From: Chara braunii
Lineage: Eukaryota; Streptophyta; Charophyceae; Charales; Characeae
Length of the DNA stretch: 34,926 nt
NCBI GenBank assembly: GCA_003427395.1
Contig: BFEA01000044.1
Span: 1,791,048 to 1,825,973, forward strand
Reading direction: 5' to 3'
Each line of letters starts with the position of its first letter. The first letter of the stretch is position 1. The translations under genes were made by a program, and so were the position numbers. The notes under the pieces are model-generated. The model ran no database searches and was not told the origin of the DNA. It saw nothing but the letters and a program-made list of their open reading frames with translations. Shown here piece after piece: positions 27,425 through 34,926 of the stretch.

Positions 27425-27840
27425 AAATGCGTGCTAGCAAATGCGTGCCAGCGCATTTGGTGGGTGGCAGGCAAATGGTATAACGGAGGCCTAAATTTTC
27501 AGACAATTTGTCATGCCATTTATAATCAAAGTCAAGGGTCATTTTAACCAAACTTGCAACCAATTCATAGAGGGGAGACCACACTACCTGATTGCAAAAA
27601 ATCAAAAAAAAAAAAAAAAAAAAGTACAACAGCAAGGCAAAAGTGCACTTTCATGCAAATTCACCAACATTCCAATTTCAGAAATCTTAGGAAATTTCAG
27701 GGTGGGGATCCCTGTTAACCTGGGGGGAAAGGGGGAGCCGAAGGGGGAAGGGGCAGGGGGGAGAGGGGGAGAGGGAGAGGGGGAGAAGGTTAAACAAGCT
27801 GATTGCTACCTTTGCATTATGGATGTTCATGCTATATTGG
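27425..27840. other. Intron 1 sequence between MITEs
   Basis: A poly-A run at 27604-27624 and a GGGGGAGAGGG-rich purine stretch at about 27723-27788. Nothing coding is supported. Confidence 0.5.
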
Positions 27841-27958
27841 CTGCTACCGTATTCACCCGAATGCAACGTACGGTCATTATAACTGTATTTTGGGATATCT
27901 TTCAGTCTAGATACACCAATAATGACCATACGTTGTATTCGGGTGCAGAAGGTAGCAG
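27841..27958. mobile_element. MITE family B (118 bp, long TIRs)
   Basis: CTGCTACCGTATTCACCCGA ... GGTCATT at the left pairs with AATGACCATACG ... TCGGGTGCAGAAGGTAGCAG at the right, so nearly the whole element folds into one hairpin with a short CAGTCTAG-containing loop. No coding capacity. Confidence 0.75.
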
Positions 27959-28121
27959 ATGAAGGACGGCTACGTCAGATGACAAGCCATATCCATTCCA
28001 TAGCTGTATTTGGGGCAACTTTCAGTCTAAATACACAATAATGACCATACGCTGTATTCGGGTGAAGAAGGTAGCAGATGGAGGACAGCTACGTCAGTTG
28101 ACGAGCCAGATCCATTGCACG
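27882..28121. repeat. ~120-bp tandem duplication across MITE B
   Basis: CTGTATTTTGGGATATCTTT ... CATATCCATTCCATAG is followed by a second copy CTGTATTTGGGGCAACTTTC ... CAGATCCATTGCAC. The unit contains the right half of MITE B plus about 40 bases of flank, so the duplication happened after insertion. Confidence 0.8.
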
Positions 28122-28910
28122 TCCTATCACCAGGATGTGATGTGATGTCCCGAAGGAAAGACTGCATGCTTTTTCACCTTTCACTACGAGTAGATTGATT
28201 GAACCTAGACTGCCCGGCGGATACATCAACGGGTGGGACGCAGTGACCGCTAAATAATTAATTACGGTAAAAAAAAAATAGAATTAACCCAGCGAATGAT
28301 TGCCATCGCCAACAGGATAGGATGACACCACACGGTAATTCTTCGTCCAATCAATGACATGATCTGGTCATTCTAGCTGATGTACTTGTGCAACTTCCAT
28401 GCCATGATACAGACTGATTGAGCGGGCGCTGTGTTCAGAGGAAGAAGGTAGAGCTCGCTCAAACAGTACTAAGTCCACAGAACCATCTCTTCAGTTTTCT
28501 GACAACAGAAAAAAAAAAAAAAAAAAAAAAAAAAAGAGATGCAAAGGACAGGGAAGCATACTATCGTCTTCCCTCGAATGCAACTCACTCATGAACCATA
28601 AGATGCGGTGAAGATGACACTGTGTTGTGTTCGGGGAGAGAGACGCTACAGTAGAGCTGCCATCGAAAAACCAGGTACGGAGGTCGACGCCGCAAGAAGC
28701 TCGATCTTGCCGACGGAATGTTTCTGGCAAACTTTTTTCTTAAAAAAAGAGCTCACTTCTTGGTTTTTAATTATTGACAAAATTTCAAAGTGTTATTTAC
28801 TGTATAATATTTTTATTTGTAAATCCTATATAAATACAAACAAGAAAAAAAATCGAGACCTTTATACTCGAGTTTTTTTCCATAGGTGAATGTTCTTCTT
28901 CCAGACCATG
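28122..28910. other. Intron 1 sequence with a poly-A run
   Basis: Poly-A at 28509-28535 (27 bases) may be a retroposon tail, but nothing recognisable precedes it. No gene seen. Confidence 0.45.
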
Positions 28911-29075
28911 ATTGATCAATTGGATTGCTTGATTGATTGATTGATCGATTGGATGGATTTGATTGATTGATTGATTAACTTGATTGATTGTTACCTGATT
29001 GATTGATGTGATCGTTTGTTACCTCATTCATTCATTCATTCATTCATTCATTCATTCATTCATTCATTCATTCAT
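28911..29075. repeat. (GATT)n and (CATT)n microsatellites
   Basis: Interrupted GATT repeats from 28911 to about 29010, then a clean CATT tract from 29029 to 29075. Confidence 0.92.
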
Positions 29076-29169
29076 TTTACCATCCCTTCGTGCAAAAACC
29101 CAATAGAGATCTCGACAGGTTTTTCATTATTGACACGCGCAGCGCTTGATGAATTCGATCAAAGATTTA

Positions 29170-29325
29170 GGGCCTCGCATAACCACTCAGGAAAGTTCGT
29201 ACATCTTCCTTCAGAACATGGCTAGATTCACCCTTTACTATTCGTAGCAACGGATGTTTTTCGCCACCTACAGCGGAAAGATCCACTCGCAACTTTTTTT
29301 TCCCGTGAGTGGTGCGACGAGGCCC
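29170..29325. mobile_element. MITE family D with TTA target duplication
   Basis: Starts GGGCCTCG and ends CGAGGCCC, with inner CCACTC (29183) pairing with GAGTGG (29307). TTA flanks both sides (29167-29169 and 29326-29328). A 3-bp TTA/TWA duplication with GGGC-type ends is typical of PIF/Harbinger (Tourist-like) MITEs. Confidence 0.6.
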
Positions 29326-29328
29326 TTA

Positions 29329-29721
29329 GTAAGTGCACATGTACGTAAAAGGCAAATATAAAAATACAAGAACACAGAATTACAAAAGTAGAAAAATACG
29401 CAAATAAGATAAAGAAAAGTAATATATAGATAAAAACAAGAGATAATCAAATACATGTAAACTTGTGTGAAATATAAAATACGCATAAATCATACTGGAT
29501 TCAGAAAATGCAAAGAAGAGTGCATAAGATACATCCGTTGCAAAAGGCAAGTACGATAAATATAGACAAATCTAGATTAAGAAGGAAAAAAAAAGGCATT
29601 ATCTAATACTGGAATAATAGCCTGAATAAGTATTATTTATATATACATATATAGATAAATGGTAAATATGAACCAGAGAACAAACAATGTAAATATGAAA
29701 ACGCACACGAAAATGCAAGTA
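29329..29721. repeat. A-rich AATA/GATA-type low-complexity DNA
   Basis: Plus strand is A-rich with repeated AATACA, GATAAA and ATAAGA words, similar in flavour to the array at 30224-30856. No gene. Confidence 0.6.
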
Positions 29722-29723
29722 TA

Positions 29724-29872
29724 GGGCCTCGCTCCACAGAACAACACTCTTCATGCATTTGGACGTCATCTGGACCCGATGCATTCAAAATGTTTTGACT
29801 CATCCGCATGCACCTGGTCCACAAAGCGTCCAAATGCATGTATAGTGTTCTTGTGTAGTGGAGCGAGGCCCC
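29724..29872. mobile_element. MITE family C with TA target duplication
   Basis: Terminal GGGCCTCGCTCCAC and GTGGAGCGAGGCCCC, plus inner repeats CATGCATTTGGACG (29752) and CGTCCAAATGCATG (29827-29840). TA lies on both sides (29722-29723 and 29873-29874). It shares the GGGCCTCG end with family D. Almost the full 149 bp can form a hairpin. Confidence 0.78.
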
Positions 29873-29941
29873 TAAAGCTGAACGCAAACGCACTCACATG
29901 CTACTGATCTCTAGGCCGGTAACCTCCAGACCTCCTCTCTA

Positions 29942-30204
29942 TCTCGATTGGGATACCGACCACTCCCATCATTCGACCGGATGTCAAAAGCCTACAATTA
30001 CAACGGATAGATTCATAATTCCCATCACCCCCAAAGAAATCAAAAAAACGTTTTTTTTGGGGAGGGGGTGTAATCGGAACATATTTATGTATCAGTTAAA
30101 ATTGCGGGGTTTTCACGTACGGCCGAATGATGGGACTGATCGGTATCCCAATCGAGAAAAGGGAGCAGGTCGAATGACGGGACTAATCGGTATCCCAATC
30201 GAGA
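29942..30204. mobile_element. TIR element F with duplicated right end
   Basis: TCTCGATTGGGATACCGA with CATCATTCGACC at the left is the inverse of CGAATGATGGGACTGATCGG then TATCCCAATCGAGA (ending 30157), and again of the near-identical block ending 30204. A T/G-rich hairpin (CACCCCCAAA / TTTGGGGAGGGGGTG) lies in the centre. Non-coding. Confidence 0.6.
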
Positions 30205-30223
30205 CAACGTGCACACATGATTA

Positions 30224-30856
30224 AAGATGAATTAATTAGCCATAGGTAAGAATACAGATAACGCATATTTAAGTATAGATAAAGCGCGTTGATAAGAACA
30301 GACGAATATAGACAAATTATAAGGGATTAATTAATTAGCCACACGTAAGAATACAGATATCGCAAGTGCAGCTTCCCACAAATAGAAAGGAGCAATCCTC
30401 ACTCAACAAAAAAAAAAACAGAAAAGGAATACACAGAACGCAAACATAAGTGTAAAGATATAAACTGCGTACATACTAAGTGCAGAGAGGAATGAAAATA
30501 GATGAAGTGTATAGCTAAGTACACACGAAGCGGATAGATAAGGCCAGATAACGTATAGACACTATGATGGATTAATTAATTAATGCAGATAGGTAAGAAT
30601 ATAGATAAAGTGTATAGACAAGTACAGATAAAGATAAAGCGCATAGATAAGAACAGATACCGTATAGACATCATTAATTAATTAGCAATAGGTACGAATA
30701 CAGAAACGGCATAGATAAGAACAGATGAGCCGTATATAGTTAGACATTATGCAAGATTAATGAATTACCCATAGATAAGAATAAAGATAACGAATAGATA
30801 AGTAGAGGTATTTATATACAGCGTATAGATGAGAAGAGGTAACGTATAGATAGTAA
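30224..30856. repeat. Degenerate ~100-bp A-rich tandem array
   Basis: Units run roughly ATTAATTAATTAGCNATAGG, TAAGAATACAGATAACGCAT, AGATAAAGCGCATAGATAAG, AACAGATAACGTATAGACAT. At least five starts are visible (about 30225, 30328, 30569, 30672 and 30752), with divergent material between some units. Confidence 0.75.
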
Positions 30857-30947
30857 GAGCATACTCGCACTCGGACTTTCCTGGATGTATATGGCCGCTT
30901 TTCCGACCCGGCACGGATGCACCCGACCGTAATTACGTCCCCAGAGA
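30857..30947. mobile_element. MITE family A, copy 3 (partial)
   Basis: GAGCATACTCGCACTCGGAC then TTTCCTGGATGTAT and a second GGATGCACCCGACCGTAATT-ACGTCCC unit. The right terminal repeat is missing. Confidence 0.6.
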
Positions 30948-31016
30948 ATTGGAAAAAGGCCAAAGACAAGAAACACAGATAGTGAAACACCAGACTATAT
31001 AGAGTAGGGGCATACT

Positions 31017-31129
31017 CGCATTAGCAACTTTCTTGGATGAATCTGACTGCGATTACCGCCAGAGGTGGATGCATCTGACTCCAATCAAGTCCAGGGCTCA
31101 ATAATACAAGCCCTAGTGTGAGTATGCCC
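31017..31129. mobile_element. MITE family A, copy 4 (intact)
   Basis: 113 bp from GGGGCATACTCGCATTAG to CTAGTGTGAGTATGCCC, with TA on both sides (31015-31016 and 31130-31131). The interior holds two related units, TTGGATGAATCTGACTGCGA and GTGGATGCATCTGACTCCAA. It lies 74 bases below the exon 1 splice donor. This is the reference copy for the family. Confidence 0.8.
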
Positions 31130-31202
31130 TAAGCAAGGAGAAGGGGGAAGGAAATTGGCTCCCTTTTTTTTGTCTCGAATGGAAAAGAAATGAGGTGATT
31201 AC

Positions 31203-31391
31203 CTTGCAAATCCAGTGGGGCTCTCGCTCGGTTCCATGATTAACCCATATGCGAACCGTTTTATCCCCGCCACAGGATGCCAGAGAAAGCCCGTCAGGGG
31301 ACCAGGCAACATACCATACCCGGTCGGAATGCCCTTCCAGAACCTGCACCTCCTCCAGCCCAACCTCTCCATCCTCAAACGTAGTTGCCAT
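31203..31391 (-). CDS. CIAO1 exon 1 (start codon, WD40 repeat 1)
   Basis: 189 bases, 63 codons, residues 1-63. The start ATG (31391-31389) gives MATTFEDGEVGLEEVQVLEG, followed by HSDRVWYVAWSPDGLSLASC, GGDKTVRIW and EPHWICK. The L-x-GH-x-DRVW-x-VAW and SGD/GGDKTVRIW blocks are diagnostic of the first blade of CIAO1/Cia1 proteins. The chosen start fits the usual short acidic N-terminus of the family. The donor is AAG then GTAATC, phase 0; joining to exon 2 gives [14 protein letters not shown], in line with the WTCKTVLEETHTRT-type junction of plant homologues as I recall them. A CT tract (GA in the sense strand) begins 28 bases upstream of the ATG. Confidence 0.94.
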
Positions 31392-31416
31392 CGGTAAATC
31401 AAAACAACAAAACGAC

Positions 31417-31418
<2 letters not shown>

Positions 31419-31483
<65 letters not shown>

Positions 31484-31484
31484 N

Positions 31485-31540
<56 letters not shown>

Positions 31541-31548
31541 TGTGTGTG
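31419..31548. repeat. CT tract then GT tract in CIAO1 5' flank
   Basis: Plus-strand CT repeat 31419-31523 with a single N at 31484, followed by GT repeat to 31548. In the CIAO1 sense this is AC then GA directly upstream of the start codon, so it is in the 5' UTR or core promoter. GA-rich 5' leaders can bind GAGA-type factors in plants, but no role is shown here. The N marks unresolved length. Confidence 0.95.
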
Positions 31549-32018
31549 ACACACACTGTGTCTCTCTGTGACATACGCACACGCACACGCATACGCATAT
31601 GCACCCACGAGTACAGACTTCTATCGGTCTGCCTGTCAGAGGACGAGCTCTGTTTAGACCTGTGCAGCGGCCGGAGGCCGAGCTTCGACTTCTTCAAACT
31701 CGCCCCCCGACAAACGTGACGGAGGTGAACTGTCAAAAGAACTCCATCCAATCAGCCAGCGGATCGGCCGGACGCGTCGGCAAGCGGATCAAATGAAGTC
31801 ACTGATCATCGGCTGAATGTGCTCACAGGTGGTGGCAACGTACTTTCGCTGCAACCCATAGTAGATGAATCTTTCCAGCCTCTGTACTCTTTTGGTGCCG
31901 TACGTATGGCGAGGCCTTTAGGGCCGAGCCCCGCGGTAAAAAAGAACCGGGTAAGGCTAAGGGCGATGCTCCACTACTCAGCAACTGTCCTGTTTCAGTT
32001 GCCCGGGTTGGTCACTTC
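31549..32018 (-). other. Upstream region of CIAO1
   Basis: Presumed promoter/5' UTR DNA of the minus-strand gene, shared with whatever lies on the plus strand from 32019. I see no convincing TATA box on the minus strand. A frame at 31599-31796 (plus) is not recognised. Confidence 0.4.
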
Positions 32019-32990
32019 ATGGTCGGCCAAGGCGTCTCGTACGGTTATCAACGGTTCTCTTTGTTGGGACTTTCTGTCCTTGTGACGGGACTCTTGGGAC
32101 TTTCGGTTGTTGGGACTTTCTGTCGTTGTGACGGGACTCTTGGGACTTTCTGTTCAGCCGTGGATCCTCTGCAGCGGCAGCGACTTTTTGATCCAGTATC
32201 CAGTATCCAGAGTGCAGTAGCATGTATCTTCGTTCGGTGTATGCAAACCTGCACCTACAGCCACAGCAAGTTGGGATCCGTCCCATGCCGTGCCTTCTGG
32301 AGTCCGTATGCAAACCTGCACCTACAGCAATGGCAGTCAGCATCACTGAAGGGGAGGCAGTCAGCATCACTGAAGGGGAGGAGTCTTTCTCCTCACCTAA
32401 GTTTTGGCGAGGGGCTGCTCCTTCCATCGCAGCGTAATGGATCACTTTCAGTCTCCATCTCTACCTTCTTTCTTCTGCTCAAGGTCATCTACTCCGTGGT
32501 CGGCGTCGCGCATTCATCCGTTGCTCTTCGCTCAAGGTCAACTATTTTCAGGCCATCAGTCTGTCTGGTCGCACATCTGGTCTGTCAATCCGGTAAGACC
32601 ATCTCCATGAGATCCCATTCTGTAAATGATGGTGAAGGTTCTCTCTCTCATATCTGTCCCCATCATGTCCCCAGCCCTCCCTCCTTCCCGTCGCACTCTC
32701 ATTCATTTAGAACATGTTCCTCCCCCCTTTCCGTTGTTCCTTGCAGTCCTCCTCCTTCTTCCCCTCATCCTTCAACTCCTCCTTCATCCCCTGCAGGTCT
32801 GCCATCCCCAACCAGGCGCCCCCCTCTTCGATTGGTATCCCCGGATCCTTCTTTCCAGTCTCCACGAAGACTGGATTTGCCCCTCTACGATCCCCTCTTA
32901 GAATCCAACTTTCTTCGCCAGCATCAACCTTCGTTCTCTGGATACCCCCGCCCACAGAGGAACTCCTTGGTCAGTTCAAGGATCACATAA
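32019..32990 (+). CDS. Unrecognised 323-codon ORF (doubtful)
   Basis: Longest open frame of the window, from ATG at 32019. The first half is translated tandem repeat (32061-32152, 32334-32381), which argues against a real N-terminus. The second half is very Pro/Ser-rich (SSPHPSTPPSSPAGLPSPTR) and continues DLPLYDPLLESNFLRQHQPS. CT-rich DNA commonly gives such frames by chance. If real it may be the start of a longer broken protein continuing in other frames at 33003 and 33507. Confidence 0.25.
   Translation: MVGQGVSYGYQRFSLLGLSVLVTGLLGLSVVGTFCRCDGTLGTFCSAVDPLQRQRLFDPVSSIQSAVACIFVRCMQTCTYSHSKLGSVPCRAFWSPYANLHLQQWQSASLKGRQSASLKGRSLSPHLSFGEGLLLPSQRNGSLSVSISTFFLLLKVIYSVVGVAHSSVALRSRSTIFRPSVCLVAHLVCQSGKTISMRSHSVNDGEGSLSHICPHHVPSPPSFPSHSHSFRTCSSPLSVVPCSPPPSSPHPSTPPSSPAGLPSPTRRPPLRLVSPDPSFQSPRRLDLPLYDPLLESNFLRQHQPSFSGYPRPQRNSLVSSRIT
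32061..32152. repeat. 46-bp tandem duplication
   Basis: TTGTTGGGACTTTCTGTC(C/G)T then TGTGACGGGACTCTTGGGAC and TTTC, twice in tandem at 32061 and 32107. Confidence 0.93.
32334..32381. repeat. 24-bp tandem duplication
   Basis: GCAGTCAGCATCACTGAAGG followed by GGAG occurs twice in tandem. Nearby, TATGCAAACCTGCACCTACAGC also occurs twice (about 32239 and 32308). Confidence 0.93.
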
Positions 32991-33002
32991 CACCACAGTT
33001 TC

Positions 33003-33833
33003 ATGACATCTTCACTCCTTTTTTTTTCTGATTCACGTCTTGAGAGTATCTTTGTTCTTGATTCCCCTACTGCATCTCTTCTTCCTCTCCATCTTGCTCT
33101 TCTTCCTCTCATCACACCTCGTTCCTTCTCTAAACTGCAGCAGGCTTTGGTGAAGATTTGTTACTCTGCTCCTACTACTATCGACAACCTGTTGGACTTC
33201 GCTTCTTCCCTGGCGGGTTTCACTTTTCTAAACAGCAGCAGGACTCTGCTAGTACTCCGGAGGAAACGTGCGGCAGAATCGTTGTCCCATCCTTTCTTCG
33301 TCCCAATCATCTTTGGCCTTCTCTCTGTCGACAGCAGGAGACTTGTTGATCTTTCCTCCAAGGGACTCATCAAAGTGAAGATTGATCTTCACGTCTTCAA
33401 GGAAGGATTCACTAACGATATGGCCCTACTGTTTTTCTGTTTCTGCGTCTGACAAACGCTAGATCTAAGATTCCACTCTAATTAGGTCAATAATGGTCTA
33501 CACAATTTGCCAGAAAATATACCTAACTTAGCCTCTTCCTCTCTTTTCGTCGTCCCTATTTCCTCACTCTTCATTGATTTCTTCAACTCCCTATCTCTGT
33601 CTGCAATCGAATCCATGCATCTGCCCGAATTATTCGCCTGGGGTCCAGGTTCCTGGTATAGATTTATGAGGAAGAGAGCCTATGGTTTCATCCCTGATTA
33701 TCTCTTCAGACCTGGTCAGCCTTTCAGCACTCGTCCTTCCTACGCGAGATTCATTCTCTCTTCTGATTACCATGGTACTCTCGTTTTCTGCTACGAGGAT
33801 ACTCTGCCGTCCGAAGATGAAGCGAGTTCTTAA
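33003..33833 (+). pseudogene. Unrecognised broken coding region (two ORFs)
   Basis: The first frame (33003-33452) reads SFSKLQQALVKICYSAPTTI, DNLLDFASSLAGFTFLNSSR and LKVKIDLHVF-like helical segments. After stops a second frame (33507-33833) reads SLSAIESMHLPELFAWGPGS, WYRFMRKRAYGFIPDYLFRP and ends in an acidic tail. Aromatic- and Trp-containing stretches look like genuine protein, but neither matches a family I know. The shared codon style and short gap suggest one decayed gene or retroelement structural gene. Confidence 0.35.
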
Positions 33834-34085
33834 GCAGCCCCCCCTTCCTTTTCTAGGAGAAGACGTCTGAAACTTCTCCTGAACCTTCTCCTCCAACCCA
33901 ACCCGTTCCTCTCCAACCTCTGCTTCTCGTTCCACCCAATCCCTCTTCTCGACCCCACCCCCAGAATTTGCCGAAACCTTTCTCATGCCTCTTCCTCCTC
34001 TTTATCATGCATCACTTCACCTTTTATCTCTTGTTTCCCCACTTTTTCTGCCATCCTTCTATCCCTCATCAGTTTTTATTCTGGG
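33834..34085. other. CT-rich spacer
   Basis: Pyrimidine-rich DNA between the two unrecognised coding regions. Translations are Pro/Ser/Leu-rich; nothing is supported. Confidence 0.4.
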
Positions 34086-34754
34086 ATGAATATTGTCGAA
34101 TTCACAGTGTTCCCTCGACTGCTGAAGAAGTTGCTTAATGCTTGCTTCTATGCATATTTTTTCTTAGGGGTCACTAAAGAGTATTTGTGGATCACTGAGA
34201 AAGTTATTCAAGTTTTTTTCGGGGTCCGGTTCCTTCTCTTCGAGCCTTGGTATGTGCGCTGTTATTCAACGCAACACATAGGAAAATGTTGTCTCTTTCC
34301 TGACCAAAAAAGTTTAGTTCCTAATCCCACTTGCACCTCATGTTCACCAACCCATTCAACTGCGTCTCGTAGACATGGTTGGGGGTTAACCAAGGGTTGG
34401 TCCTTTCACAGTGACCCCCTTTCACGACAGCGATGGTCCCAATCTTCAGTTCATCAATTTGGGTGTCTCCAACCACGCAGTTGGATAAATCAAACCAAGC
34501 GTGTCCATCTCATTGCGCGGACTACTACAACGTCTCCTTTGCTATCCCGCCTAAAAGAACAAACAGTGCAAAAGAGCAATTCATTTGGTTGTGTCGCGGT
34601 CGCCCATAAAATTAAGAAAGTCATCATTACGGTGAATAAAGCATTAGAATCAATTAAAGCAAAACCTAAAATGGGTAGGGGTCAGAGGTGGGTCTCTGGC
34701 ATGATAGTTTCTCGTCATACAACTCTCCATCAGCGTTCCGTCTCGAACGCATAA
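34086..34754 (+). CDS. Unrecognised 222-codon ORF
   Basis: ATG at 34086 to TAA at 34752. The N-terminal part is hydrophobic/helical (FPRLLKKLLNACFYAYFFLG), followed by a Ser/Thr-rich middle and a basic C-terminus (VAVAHKIKKVIITVNKALES, KAKPKMGRGQRW). A different frame in the middle reads PFTVTPFHDSDGPNLQFINL and GVSNHAVG, which looks more protein-like than the long frame there. The region may therefore be a frameshifted gene rather than one intact ORF. No family recognised. Confidence 0.3.
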   Translation: MNIVEFTVFPRLLKKLLNACFYAYFFLGVTKEYLWITEKVIQVFFGVRFLLFEPWYVRCYSTQHIGKCCLFPDQKSLVPNPTCTSCSPTHSTASRRHGWGLTKGWSFHSDPLSRQRWSQSSVHQFGCLQPRSWINQTKRVHLIARTTTTSPLLSRLKEQTVQKSNSFGCVAVAHKIKKVIITVNKALESIKAKPKMGRGQRWVSGMIVSRHTTLHQRSVSNA

Positions 34755-34869
34755 CACTCCTAGACGGGCCATGTTTCTGTCGGGCCAGCAACACAGGTTG
34801 AGTGCCCCCTTCACGTGAACACCAAATGAAATTAAATAGGCCGCAAGTTAATTAAGAAAGACATCATTA

Positions 34870-34872
<3 letters not shown>

Positions 34873-34926
<54 letters not shown>
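34873..34926. repeat. (CT)27 microsatellite at window end
   Basis: Perfect CT tract running to the last base; complementary in type to the GA tract at position 1. Confidence 0.98.

Noticed and set aside
28138-28165. CCTTCGGGACATC (minus) as a third U6 copy
   Set aside because: Only the 5' hairpin word matches; the following bases do not continue into U6.
31113-31751. 212-codon minus-strand ORF including CIAO1 exon 1
   Set aside because: Only the part from ATG 31391 to the donor at 31203 is CIAO1; the upstream part is translated GA/GT repeat and the downstream part is intron.
1-34926. CRISPR arrays, operons or bacterial defence genes
   Set aside because: No regularly spaced repeats of CRISPR type and no prokaryotic gene organisation; spliced CIAO1 exons show nuclear eukaryotic DNA.

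Overview
This is nuclear DNA from a plant-lineage eukaryote. The only host gene I can name is CIAO1 (CIA1 in plants), a WD40 protein of cytosolic iron-sulphur cluster assembly. It lies on the minus strand as three phase-0 exons: exon 1 at 31203-31391, exon 2 at 26123-26272 and exon 3 at 1752-1970. Together they encode residues 1-186, about the first half of the protein; the rest lies beyond position 1. The protein has plant-type sequence, the introns are very long (4.9 kb and 24.2 kb), and GA/CT microsatellites and repeats are dense. This fits a streptophyte with a repeat-inflated genome, such as a charophycean alga like Chara. The species is my inference.

Almost everything else is repeat or relic DNA inside the CIAO1 introns. 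Intron 3 (positions 1-1751) holds a U2 snRNA-derived copy, a tRNA-like relic and a decayed duplicate of the exon 3/intron 3 junction. It also holds a library adapter artefact at 1437-1474 flanked by a false 212-bp duplication. Intron 2 (1971-26122) holds: G-rich minisatellite DNA; a gypsy integrase tail; a terminal-inverted-repeat element containing a hammerhead-like motif; tandem hairpin repeats; and scattered gag-like ORFs. Its largest insertion is a decayed Ty3/gypsy element with LTRs near 16192-17079 and 25196-26011. That element's protease is split by a 284-bp hAT-like MITE with an 8-bp target duplication. Its pol stops in mid-RT and is followed by about 4.8 kb of unrelated DNA, which includes a broken Asp/His-rich coding module and a minus-strand U6 relic.

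Intron 1 (26273-31202) holds a U6 snRNA copy split by a 16-bp-TIR insertion, several small MITE-like families and an A-rich tandem array. Upstream of the CIAO1 start are a 105-bp CT tract (GA in the gene sense), short tandem repeats and plus-strand ORFs I do not recognise.

The window begins in (GA)n and ends in (CT)n and has one N at 31484, so it is probably a contig bounded by microsatellites. There is no operon-like organisation. What links the parts is nesting of MITEs in a retrotransposon in a giant intron, plus repeated retroposition of small RNAs (U2, U6, tRNA-like). The best candidates for something undescribed are the hammerhead-like TIR element, the MITE families, and the repeated module with the NESS...WED motif.
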